Assembly: GCA_017694255.1 (NCBI GenBank) | Contig: JADINC010000065.1 | Location: forward strand, 1-7,802 | Source: Candidatus Enterousia avistercoris | GTDB lineage: Bacteria > Pseudomonadota > Alphaproteobacteria > Rs-D84 | DNA: 7,802 bases | Reading direction: 5' to 3' | Shown here: in pieces, positions 1 to 5,631 of the stretch | Position numbering within the stretch: position 1 is the stretch's first letter | Layout of the letters: every line of letters starts with the position of its first letter | The notes under the pieces: generated by a model | Told to the model about the DNA's origin: nothing | Seen by the model: the letters and a program-made list of their open reading frames with translations, nothing else | Database searches by the model: none | Program-made: the position numbers and the translations under genes

Positions 1-1
1 C

Positions 2-919
2 ATGATTACTGGTGCCGCGCAGATGGACGGTGCTATCTTGGTTGTGGCGGCGACAGACGGCCCGATGCCACAGACACGTGAACACATTCTGTTGGCACGT
101 CAGGTGGGTATTCCAAAAATCGTTGTTTATCTGAATAAATGCGATTTGGCAAATGACCCAGAATTGCTGGAATTGGTCGAAATGGAAATTCGTGAACTGT
201 TGTCGGCGAATGATTTCGATGGTGAAAATGTGCCAATTATTCGTGGTTCTGCGGTTTCTGCACTGGAAGGCAAAAACGATGGTTTGGGCAAAGAATCAAT
301 TGACGCGTTGTTGAAAGCGTGTGATGAATATATCCCATTGCCAGAACGTCCAGTTGACAAGCCGTTCTTGATGCCAATCGAAGACGTGTTCTCTATTACC
401 GGTCGTGGTACAGTGGTTACCGGTCGTATCGAAGCAGGTACGGTCAAGGTTGGTGATGAATGCGAAATCGTCGGTTTGCGTCCAACACAGAAAACAACAG
501 TTACCGGTGTCGAAATGTTCCGCAAATTGCTGGATCAGGGTGAAGCCGGTGATAACGTAGGTTTGCTGTTGCGTGGTACAAAGAAAGAAGATGTAGAACG
601 TGGTCAGATTATCTGCAAACCGGGTTCTATTACACCACACACAGAATTTGAAGCAGAAGTGTATATCTTGACGAAAGAAGAAGGCGGACGCCACACAGCG
701 TTCTTTAGCAACTATCGTCCACAGTTCTACTTCAGCACAACAGACGTAACAGGTACAATTACACTGCCGGCTGATAAAGAAATGGTTCTGCCGGGTGATA
801 ACGTCCGTATCACAGTGCAACTGATTGCACCAATTGCTATGGACGAAGGCCGTCGCTTTGCTATCCGTGAAGGCGGACGTACAGTAGGCGCAGGCGTTGT
901 ATCAAAAATCATTAAATAA
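2..919 (+). CDS. tuf: Elongation factor Tu, 3' part (N-terminus outside window)
   Basis: EF-Tu is the GTPase that carries aminoacyl-tRNA to the ribosomal A site. The visible 305 residues begin with MITGAAQMDGAI, which matches E. coli EF-Tu from Met91 (mature numbering). About 90 residues, including the P-loop, switch regions and DCPGH motif, therefore lie upstream, and the ATG at 2 is an internal Met, not the start. Seen here are the guanine-binding NKCD at fragment residues 45-48, the GSAVSAL base-contact loop, the domain 2 start after DKPFLMPIEDVFSI with GRGTVVTGR, and the domain 3 end AIREGGRTVGAGVV followed by a TAA stop. The Gln of ARQVG (E. coli Gln124, a kirromycin-site residue) is kept. 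Lying 83 bases before rpsJ fits the str-operon tail (rpsL-rpsG-fusA-tuf) running into S10, as is common in alphaproteobacteria. Whether a second tuf copy exists cannot be seen. Confidence 0.98.
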   Translation: MITGAAQMDGAILVVAATDGPMPQTREHILLARQVGIPKIVVYLNKCDLANDPELLELVEMEIRELLSANDFDGENVPIIRGSAVSALEGKNDGLGKESIDALLKACDEYIPLPERPVDKPFLMPIEDVFSITGRGTVVTGRIEAGTVKVGDECEIVGLRPTQKTTVTGVEMFRKLLDQGEAGDNVGLLLRGTKKEDVERGQIICKPGSITPHTEFEAEVYILTKEEGGRHTAFFSNYRPQFYFSTTDVTGTITLPADKEMVLPGDNVRITVQLIAPIAMDEGRRFAIREGGRTVGAGVVSKIIK

Positions 920-930
920 TTAAAAACAAA

Positions 931-975
931 CGGGTCGGTGTATCTGGATAAAAAACGCCAGAGATTACCGACCCG
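931..975 (+). other. Two-part stem-loop in the tuf-rpsJ spacer (putative S10 leader structure)
   Basis: A perfect 9-bp inverted repeat, CGGGTCGGT (931-939) with ACCGACCCG (967-975), encloses a second 5-bp stem TCTGG (943-947) / CCAGA (958-962) with an A-rich 10-base loop and small internal bulges. It ends 12 bases before the rpsJ ribosome binding site. No T-run follows, so a classical intrinsic terminator is unlikely. It may be a leader or processing element for the S10 genes, by analogy with L4-controlled S10 leaders of gammaproteobacteria, but the sequence and layout are not that known leader. The structure is seen in sequence; the role is inference. Confidence 0.6.
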
Positions 976-1002
976 GAATAACGAGATAAGGAAAACGAAC
1001 AA

Positions 1003-1314
1003 ATGGTACCAGCATCTAAAATTCGCATTAAATTGACGGCATTTGACCACAGGGTGTTAATGGAATCTGTGGATGAAATTGTCAAAACTGCAAAGCGCAC
1101 AGGCGCGGATGTAGTTGGACCCGTTCGCTTGCCGACATTGATTAAAAAATTTACAGTTAACCGTTCGCCACACGTTGATAAAAAATCGCGTGAACAGTTC
1201 GAAATTCGCAATCACAAGGCAGTTGTTGATATTGTTAATCCAACCCCTCAGACAGTAGATGCGCTGATGAAGTTGGATTTGGCGTCTGGTGTAGATGTAA
1301 AAATTAAATTGTAA
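1003..1314 (+). CDS. rpsJ: 30S ribosomal protein S10
   Basis: S10 is a small-subunit head protein and, as NusE, also takes part in antitermination with NusB. The 103-residue product has the full family length. Recognisable blocks are IRIKLTAFDHRVL (residues 8-20), the long-loop GPVRLPT and KKFTVNRSPHVDKKSREQFEIR in the middle, and the closing DIVNPTPQTVDALMKLDLASGVDVKIKL. The 'DKKSREQFEIR' and 'DPTPQTVDALMKLDL'-like wording is typical of alphaproteobacteria. The ATG at 1003 is preceded by AAGGAA at 988-993 with 9 bases of spacing. It ends in tandem TAATAA. It is the first gene after the structured tuf spacer, so it would head the S10 block, but I see no convincing promoter between it and tuf, which suggests read-through. 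Confidence 0.98.
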   Translation: MVPASKIRIKLTAFDHRVLMESVDEIVKTAKRTGADVVGPVRLPTLIKKFTVNRSPHVDKKSREQFEIRNHKAVVDIVNPTPQTVDALMKLDLASGVDVKIKL

Positions 1315-1324
1315 TAATGTTTGT

Positions 1325-1360
1325 GTTGGATGTTAGACAATGGTGTGTACGATGTCCAAC
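1325..1360 (+). other. Stem-loop in the rpsJ-rplC spacer
   Basis: GTTGGA (1325-1330) is complementary to TCCAAC (1355-1360). In RNA the stem extends inward with wobble pairs to 10 bp (GTTGGATGTT with GATGTCCAAC), leaving a 16-base loop. It sits between the tandem stop of rpsJ and the ribosome binding site of rplC (AAAAGG at 1374-1379). There is no following T-run. The function is unknown; processing, RNA stability or translational regulation are all possible. Confidence 0.5.
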
Positions 1361-1388
1361 CTACTGACAGAAGAAAAGGCAAAATAAA

Positions 1389-2105
1389 ATGAAACGTAGC
1401 GGATTAATAACAACAAAAATAGGTATGACACGTTTATATGACGATGGCGGGGTGGCACATCCTGTGACTGTTTTGGCAGTTGGGGATTGCACTGTTATCG
1501 GTAATCGTACAATGGACAAGAACGGATATGTCGCAAATGTTCTGGGAATGCGCGAAGCTAAGGCGAAACATGTCGCAAAACCACAGGCGGTTGCTGCAGA
1601 AAAAGCGGGTGTAAAACCATATCGCAAGGTTGTTGAATTCCGTGTGTCTGATGATTGTGTTATTCCGGTTGGAACACAGTTGTCCGCCGCGCATTTTATT
1701 GCCGGTCAATTTGTCGATGTCCAGGCGACCAGCAAAGGTAAAGGGTTCCAGGGCGCTATGAAACGCCATAACTTTGGCGGTAAGGAAGCGTCGCATGGTG
1801 TTTTAAAGGCGCATCGTTCCATTGGTGGTACGGGTATGCGTGAATGGCCAGGACGTGTTCTGAAAGGTAAAAAAATGGCGGGACAAATGGGTAATGAAAC
1901 CGTGACCGTTCAGAACTTGAAAGTATTCGGCGTGGACGAAGCAGAAAACTTGATATTTGTAGAAGGCGCAGTTCCGGGCGCAAATGGCACTTTTGTTTTG
2001 GTTGCAGATGCAATCAAGAAAGAACAGGCTGATTTGCCAGTGCCAACAAAAATGGCAGCAACGGAACCAGCGGCACAGCCCGAAACAGAAACTGTTGCGG
2101 AATAA
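1389..2105 (+). CDS. rplC: 50S ribosomal protein L3
   Basis: L3 is an early-assembly 23S rRNA binder whose central extension reaches towards the peptidyl transferase centre. The product has 238 residues. Family blocks are SGLITTKIGMTRLY at the N-terminus, FVDVQATSKGKGFQGAMKRHNFGG (about 108-131), SHGVLKAHRS, then GRVLKGKKMAGQMGNETVTVQNLKV (155-179) and GAVPGANGTFVLV. Residues from about 212 form an Ala/Glu/Pro-rich acidic tail of the kind seen on alphaproteobacterial L3. The unusual part is GMREWPG at 149-155. The E. coli counterpart is GQNQTPG, in which Gln150 is N5-methylated by PrmB; here that position is Glu152, and Gln148 is replaced by Met150. The start at 1389 has AAAAGG nine bases upstream. 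It ends in TAATAA. Identification is certain; the consequence of the altered loop is not. Confidence 0.98.
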   Translation: MKRSGLITTKIGMTRLYDDGGVAHPVTVLAVGDCTVIGNRTMDKNGYVANVLGMREAKAKHVAKPQAVAAEKAGVKPYRKVVEFRVSDDCVIPVGTQLSAAHFIAGQFVDVQATSKGKGFQGAMKRHNFGGKEASHGVLKAHRSIGGTGMREWPGRVLKGKKMAGQMGNETVTVQNLKVFGVDEAENLIFVEGAVPGANGTFVLVADAIKKEQADLPVPTKMAATEPAAQPETETVAE

Positions 2106-2123
2106 TAATGGCGACAGAACAGC

Positions 2124-2130
2124 AAGGTGA
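2124..2130 (+). promoter_or_regulatory. Ribosome binding site deciding the rplD start
   Basis: AAGGTGA lies 5 bases before the ATG at 2136. An in-frame GTG at 2127 is inside this Shine-Dalgarno sequence itself and so cannot be the start it serves. This supports ATG 2136 (MQVDVINFDG), which also matches the usual alphaproteobacterial L4 N-terminus. Confidence 0.7.
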
Positions 2131-2135
2131 AAAAA

Positions 2136-2756
2136 ATGCAAGTAGATGTTATAAATTTTGATGGAAAATCGGTCGGCAAAGTTGATTTAGCAGACCAGAT
2201 ATTTGGGGTTGAACCACGTGCGGATATTTTGCATCGTGTTGTTACGTGGCAACGCGCAAAATCGCGTGCAGGAACACATGCCGTTAAAACGGTTTCTGAT
2301 GTCGCAGGCAGTGGCAAGAAAGCGTTCAAGCAAAAGAAAACAGGTAATGCACGTCAAGGTGAAAAGTACAATGTTCACATGCGTGGTGGTGGCGTTGTTC
2401 ATGGGCCAGTTGTTCGTGATCATGCCATTGATTTGCCAAAGAAAATTCGCAGTCTGGGGCTGAAGATGGCATTGTCGTCCAAGGTCAAAGAAGGTAATTT
2501 GGTGGTTATTGATTCTGAAAAATTATCTGCGGCAAAAACAGGCGCGTTTGCAAAGCAACTGAAAAAGTTGAATTTGAATTCTGCGTTGTTTGTTGGGGCG
2601 GATTCTTTGGATGAAAATTTCCGTAAGTCTGCAGCGAATATTGCAAATGTTGATGCATTACCCACAATTGGTTTGAATGTTTTGGATATACTGAAACATG
2701 ATAAACTGGTATTGACAGCAGATGCAGTCAAAGCGGTGGAAGCTAGATTGGCTTGA
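2136..2756 (+). CDS. rplD: 50S ribosomal protein L4
   Basis: L4 binds 23S rRNA domain I and sends a loop into the peptide exit tunnel; in E. coli it also represses its own S10 operon and affects RNase E. The 206-residue product starts MQVDVINFDGKSVG and has the globular-domain block IFGVEPRADILHRVVTWQRAKSRAGTHAVK with the usual KTVSDVAGSGKK. The tunnel loop follows (about 60-90, QKKTGNARQG then RGGGVVHGPVVRDHAIDLPKK), and the C-terminal half ends NVLDILKHDKLVLTADAVKAVEARL. E. coli Lys63 (a macrolide-resistance site) corresponds to Lys67 and is kept, but the following Gly of the common QKGTG motif is Lys68. It follows rplC by 30 bases and ends in TGA, one of only two TGA stops here. The upstream GTG at 2127 is rejected as a start because it is within the ribosome binding site. 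Confidence 0.97.
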   Translation: MQVDVINFDGKSVGKVDLADQIFGVEPRADILHRVVTWQRAKSRAGTHAVKTVSDVAGSGKKAFKQKKTGNARQGEKYNVHMRGGGVVHGPVVRDHAIDLPKKIRSLGLKMALSSKVKEGNLVVIDSEKLSAAKTGAFAKQLKKLNLNSALFVGADSLDENFRKSAANIANVDALPTIGLNVLDILKHDKLVLTADAVKAVEARLA

Positions 2757-2790
2757 AATATGAACTGGCATGATTAAAAGGTGAAATAAA

Positions 2791-3123
2791 ATGGCAGAAA
2801 AGAAAGTTAGTTCAGAGAAAAAAATCGTTGCGACTGCGGGTATTTATGATATACTGCGTCGCCCGATAATCTCGGAAAAGGCAGCAAAACTGTCCGAGGC
2901 GAATGGTGTCGCGTTCGAGGTTGCCGCAAATGCAACCAAAGAAGATGTTGCCCGTGCTATCCAGGCAATTTACAATGTGAAGCCAACCAAAGTAAACATT
3001 GTTGTTGTCAAAGGTAAAGTTAAAACTTTCCGTGGGCGTGGTATGGGAAAGCAGCGGACTGTGAAAAAAGCATATGTGTCTTTGCCGGCAGATGCAAAGT
3101 TGGATTTATCGGCAAACATATAA
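2791..3123 (+). CDS. rplW: 50S ribosomal protein L23
   Basis: L23 sits at the tunnel exit and is the docking site for trigger factor and the signal recognition particle. The 110-residue product has the family body IYDILRRPIISEKAAKL (18-34), the helix and strand region ATKEDVARAIQAIYNVKPTKVNIVVVKGKVK, and KKAYVSLPADAKLDL near the end. Glu29 in IISEK corresponds to E. coli Glu18, the trigger factor contact, and is conserved. Compared with E. coli (100 residues) it carries about 11 extra, Lys/Ser-rich N-terminal residues (MAEKKVSSEKK). This start is supported by AAAAGGTG at 2776-2783 with 7 bases of spacing. It follows rplD by 34 bases and ends in tandem TAATAA. Confidence 0.97.
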   Translation: MAEKKVSSEKKIVATAGIYDILRRPIISEKAAKLSEANGVAFEVAANATKEDVARAIQAIYNVKPTKVNIVVVKGKVKTFRGRGMGKQRTVKKAYVSLPADAKLDLSANI

Positions 3124-3137
3124 TAAATAACAAACGT

Positions 3138-3180
3138 CCCAGGGCAGAGAACCCGAATATTAGGATGTTAGTGTTCTGGG
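3138..3180 (+). other. Stem-loop in the rplW-rplB spacer
   Basis: CCCAG (3138-3142) pairs with CTGGG (3176-3180), extendable outward by one wobble pair and inward by AAC (3150-3152) / GTT (3173-3175) across a 7-base bulge. An overlapping alternative, AGAAC (3148-3152) with GTTCT (3173-3177), is mutually exclusive with part of the first stem. It lies 7 bases before the AAAGG ribosome binding site of rplB (3188-3192). This is weaker than the other spacer hairpins. Confidence 0.35.
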
Positions 3181-3202
3181 GATAAACAAAGGTAAGAAAA
3201 AA

Positions 3203-4036
3203 ATGGCATTAAAGCATTACAAGCCAACAACAGCAGGTACACGCGGGTTGACCCAGGTTGATCGCAGTGAATTGCATCGTGGTGCACCAGAAAAGTCGCT
3301 GACGGTTGGTTTAAAGTCCAAAGGTGGACGTAATAATTTTGGTCATGTGACCGTTATGCACCAGGGTGGTGGACATAAACGTAAATATCGTTTAACCGAT
3401 TTTGCGCGCAAGAAAAAAGGTGTCCCAGCGACAGTTGTGCGTTTGGAATATGATCCGAACCGTACCGCTTTTATTGCACTGATTGAATATACAGATGGTG
3501 CGCGTTCTTATATTTTGGCACCACGTGATTTGAAAGTTGGCGATGTTGTTATTTCTGGTGATCGTGAAGATATTAAACCAGGTAATGCAATGCCGTTGAA
3601 AAATATGCCAATTGGTACAATTGTACATAATGTAGAATTGAAACCTGGCGCCGGTGGTCAGTTGGCCCGCAGTGCAGGTTGCTATGCGCAATTGATGGGT
3701 AAGGATGGTGTTTATGCCCAGATTAAAATGAACAGTGGTGAACTGCGCAAGGTTCATTCTGATTGTGTTGCAACAGTTGGCAGTGTTTCTAATCCGGACC
3801 AGCGTAATGTTAACCTGGGCAAAGCGGGACGTGCGCGTTGGTTGGGAATTCGGCCATCTGTTCGCGGTATGGCGATGAATCCGGTTGATCACCCAATGGG
3901 TGGTGGTAATGGTCATTCCAAGGGGCATGAACCGGTATCACGCACAGGTATCCCGGCCAAGGGTTATCGCACCCGCAGCAATAAACGTACTGCAAAGATG
4001 ATTATCCGCAGCAGACATTTGGCAAAGAAAAAATAA
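3203..4036 (+). CDS. rplB: 50S ribosomal protein L2
   Basis: L2 is needed for subunit association and peptidyl transferase activity. The product has 277 residues, the normal length. Conserved blocks include GGRNNFGHVTV (41-51), GGGHKRKYRL (55-64), RLEYDPNRTAFIALIEY, VHNVELKPGAGGQLARSAG (141-159) and the catalytic-region RPSVRGMAMNPVDHP (217-231). His230, equal to E. coli His229 without Met, is present. The second His of the usual DHPHGGG is Met232, and the following segment reads NGHSKGHEPVSRTGIPAKG instead of the common EGR...HPVTPWG, one residue shorter than the usual alphaproteobacterial form. The end TRSNKRTAKMIIRSRHLAKKK is family-typical. AAAGG at 3188-3192 serves the ATG ten bases later. 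The remaining sequence is alphaproteobacterial in style (NPDQ..., NLGKAGRARWLGIRPSVRG). It is followed by rpsS after 17 bases. Confidence 0.98.
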   Translation: MALKHYKPTTAGTRGLTQVDRSELHRGAPEKSLTVGLKSKGGRNNFGHVTVMHQGGGHKRKYRLTDFARKKKGVPATVVRLEYDPNRTAFIALIEYTDGARSYILAPRDLKVGDVVISGDREDIKPGNAMPLKNMPIGTIVHNVELKPGAGGQLARSAGCYAQLMGKDGVYAQIKMNSGELRKVHSDCVATVGSVSNPDQRNVNLGKAGRARWLGIRPSVRGMAMNPVDHPMGGGNGHSKGHEPVSRTGIPAKGYRTRSNKRTAKMIIRSRHLAKKK

Positions 4037-4053
4037 AAAAACGGAGTGATTAG

Positions 4054-4329
4054 ATGTCTCGTTCAGTATGGAAAGGTCCTTATGTTCATCCGTCTATTCT
4101 GAAAAAAGTTGCGGCGGCGAACGAAAAAAATGATCACAAGCCAATCAAAACATGGTCGCGCGGCAGTACTATTGTGCCGTCTATGGTTGGGTTGACTTTT
4201 GAAGTTCACAATGGAAACAAATTTATTCCGGTGTCAATCGTCGAAGATATGATTGGACATAAACTGGGTGAATTTGCGCCGACACGCACGTTCAAAGGGC
4301 ATGCGGCGAATAAAAAGGCAGCAAAATAA
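4054..4329 (+). CDS. rpsS: 30S ribosomal protein S19
   Basis: S19 forms a complex with S13 in the head of the small subunit near the A site. The 91-residue product is full length: MSRSVWKGPYVHPSILKK at the N-terminus, then IKTWSRGSTIVPSMVGLTFEVHNGNKFIPVSI and EDMIGHKLGEFAPTRTFKGH (about 64-83), followed by a Lys/Ala-rich end. The ATG is preceded by GGAG at 4043-4046 with 7 bases of spacing. The gene sits tightly between rplB (17 bases) and rplV (21 bases), the most compact part of the window. It ends in tandem TAATAA. No residue departs strikingly from the family. Confidence 0.98.
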   Translation: MSRSVWKGPYVHPSILKKVAAANEKNDHKPIKTWSRGSTIVPSMVGLTFEVHNGNKFIPVSIVEDMIGHKLGEFAPTRTFKGHAANKKAAK

Positions 4330-4350
4330 TAAAATATAAGGTAAACAGTT

Positions 4351-4770
4351 ATGGCAACGACAAGATATGGTATCAAAGATAATCAAGTTCGTGCGTTCAA
4401 TAAAATGATACGCATCAGCCACCAGAAATTAAATCTGGTTTGTGATATGGTGCGTGGATTGCCAGTTGCACGTGCAATTGATGTCTTGAAATTTTCAAAA
4501 AAGCGCGTGGCAGGTGAAGTTTTAAAAACTTTGATGTCGGCGGTTGCAAATGCGGAACATAACAAAAACTTGCCTGCGGACAGTTTGTTCGTCAAAGAAA
4601 TTTGGTGTGGCAAGGCATTGACAATGAAACGCATTATGCCGGGACCACGTGGCAGTGCGCGTCCGATTTTAAAACCGTTTTCTAATTTGACAATTGTTTT
4701 GGAATCAGGTGTTGCGCCAGCTAAGAAAACAACGAAAAACGCAAAAACAACAAAAGAAAAAGCAAAATAA
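4351..4770 (+). CDS. rplV: 50S ribosomal protein L22
   Basis: L22 contacts all 23S rRNA domains and its beta-hairpin lines the exit-tunnel constriction. The 139-residue product contains IRISHQKLNLVCDMVRGLPVARAIDVLKF (20-48) and SAVANAEHN (63-71). The hairpin is MKRIMPGPRGSARPILKPFSNLTIVLE (92-118). Compared with E. coli (MKRIMPRAKGRADRIL) the tip has R88G, A89P, K90R, R92S, D94R and R95P (E. coli numbering), leaving two extra prolines. The N-terminus is about ten residues longer than in E. coli (MATTRYGIKDNQVRA), and the C-terminus has a Lys/Thr-rich tail (124-139). AAGG at 4338-4341 is 9 bases from the ATG. It ends in TAATAA and is followed by a structured 90-base spacer before rpsC. Confidence 0.97.
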   Translation: MATTRYGIKDNQVRAFNKMIRISHQKLNLVCDMVRGLPVARAIDVLKFSKKRVAGEVLKTLMSAVANAEHNKNLPADSLFVKEIWCGKALTMKRIMPGPRGSARPILKPFSNLTIVLESGVAPAKKTTKNAKTTKEKAK

Positions 4771-4776
4771 TAAAAA

Positions 4777-4836
4777 TGGCAAGTGGTATGGATTAGGTTC
4801 CTGAATAAAGCTGGCGGGCTTCAAGAACACTTGCCA
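4777..4836 (+). other. Long imperfect stem-loop in the rplV-rpsC spacer
   Basis: A perfect 9-bp inverted repeat TGGCAAGTG (4777-4785) / CACTTGCCA (4828-4836) closes the element. Directly inside on the 3' side, TTCAAGAA (4820-4827) pairs with TTCCTGAA (4798-4805) with one C-A mismatch, leaving a 12-base bulge on the 5' side. A small AAGC/GCTT stem can form at the tip (4808-4811, 4818-4821). It ends 11 bases before the rpsC ribosome binding site. There is no T-run. It is one of the strongest structures in the window; its role is unknown. Confidence 0.6.
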
Positions 4837-4847
4837 AGGAAACATAT

Positions 4848-4853
4848 AAGGAA
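4848..4853 (+). promoter_or_regulatory. Ribosome binding site deciding the rpsC start
   Basis: AAGGAA lies 7 bases before ATG 4861, whose product begins MGQKVSP as S3 proteins do. The reading frame stays open upstream to about 4783, but that extension would run through the spacer stem-loop and has no family match. Confidence 0.7.
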
Positions 4854-4860
4854 AAATAAA

Positions 4861-5562
4861 ATGGGACAGAAAGTATCACCAATCTCATTGCGCGAATTTA
4901 TTAACAAAATTACCGATTCGCGTTGGATAGCTGGTAAAAAAGACTATGCAAATTTGCTGGCCGAGGATATTAAAATTCGCAACTTTATTGAAAAAAAGTT
5001 GAAAAAAGCGGGCTTGGCCAAGGTTGTTATTGAACGCTTTGCTAAAAAGGTTGTGGTTACAATTCATACATCGCGTCCGGGTATGATTATTGGTAAAAAT
5101 GGTGCAGATATCGAAGCGTTGCGTAATGATATCAAAAAATTGGTAAAAAATGACCAGGTCGTTGTGAATATTTATGAAGTGCGTCGGCCTGATTTGAATG
5201 CGCAATTGGTTGCACAAAATATTGCACAGCAAATCGAAGGTCGTGTTTCTTTTAAACGTGCAATGAAAAAAGCCGTTCAAAATGCACAGAAAGCGGGTGC
5301 CCAGGGTATCAAGGTTATGTGTTCAGGGCGTTTGAATGGTGCAGAAATCGCGCGCAGCGAACAAATCCGCGAAGGACGTATTCCATTGCATACTTTGCGT
5401 GCCGATATTGACTATGCGTCAATCCAGGCAAAAACAACATACGGTGTTATTGGTGTAAAGGTTTGGATTTACACTGGTGATGTCGTTAATAAAGAAAAGC
5501 TGGCGTCAGAAATGGCACGTCCAACAGAATACGCCGGCAGCAGCGAAAGAAAGAGCAAATAA
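4861..5562 (+). CDS. rpsC: 30S ribosomal protein S3
   Basis: S3 lies at the mRNA entry tunnel and has RNA-unwinding activity with S4. The 233-residue product has an N-terminal KH domain with the GxxG motif GKNG at 78-81 (SRPGMIIGKNGADIEALR). The C-terminal domain has QNIAQQIEGRVSFKRAMKKAVQNAQKAGAQGIKV and SGRLNGAEIARSE (155-167), ending with TTYGVIGVKVWIYTGDV. Helicase-linked basic residues of E. coli (Arg131, Arg132, Lys135) correspond to Lys132, Arg133 and Lys136. The first residues are odd: MGQKVSPISLREFINKITDSRW, where most relatives read MGQKVNP.GLRLGI...DSRW. The start at ATG 4861 is set by AAGGAA at 4848-4853. Its TAA stop forms part of the inverted repeat that follows. Confidence 0.97.
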   Translation: MGQKVSPISLREFINKITDSRWIAGKKDYANLLAEDIKIRNFIEKKLKKAGLAKVVIERFAKKVVVTIHTSRPGMIIGKNGADIEALRNDIKKLVKNDQVVVNIYEVRRPDLNAQLVAQNIAQQIEGRVSFKRAMKKAVQNAQKAGAQGIKVMCSGRLNGAEIARSEQIREGRIPLHTLRADIDYASIQAKTTYGVIGVKVWIYTGDVVNKEKLASEMARPTEYAGSSERKSK

Positions 5563-5605
5563 TTTTTGATGGTTATCTATATGGTGCCAAAAAAATCAAA
5601 AATTA
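5560..5605 (+). other. 11-bp AT-rich inverted repeat spanning the rpsC stop codon
   Basis: TAATTTTTGAT (5560-5570) is perfectly complementary to ATCAAAAATTA (5595-5605), with a 24-base loop that could add GG/CC pairs. The left arm includes the rpsC TAA. It ends 12 bases before AAAAGG at 5618. Being almost all A/T, the stem is thermodynamically modest and lacks the GC stem of an intrinsic terminator, but an 11-bp perfect match is unlikely to be chance alone in so short a spacer. Confidence 0.5.
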
Positions 5606-5631
5606 AACACTGAAATTAAAAGGTTGTTATT

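Noticed and set aside
296..820. Long open frames on the minus strand opposite tuf and the ribosomal genes
   Set aside because: They mirror the codon pattern of the plus-strand genes, have no family-like sequence and no suitable start context; they are shadows.
897..925. Promoter for the S10 block at the end of tuf (TTGTAT followed by AT-rich sequence)
   Set aside because: No -10 hexamer lies at 16-18 bases with a convincing match; the AT-rich end of tuf is enough to explain it.
931..975. Intrinsic terminator after tuf
   Set aside because: The stem is strong, but no T-run follows on the plus strand; what follows is GAATAACGAG and then the rpsJ binding site.
2108..2161. A 17-codon open frame starting at ATG 2108 directly after the rplC tandem stop and overlapping the rplD start
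   Set aside because: It has no ribosome binding site at a suitable distance, overlaps the real rplD start and its binding site in another frame, and encodes nothing recognisable.
4783..4860. N-terminal extension of S3 by 26 residues
   Set aside because: It begins at a GTG inside the spacer stem-loop, lacks family similarity, and ATG 4861 has both a good binding site and the family start MGQKV.
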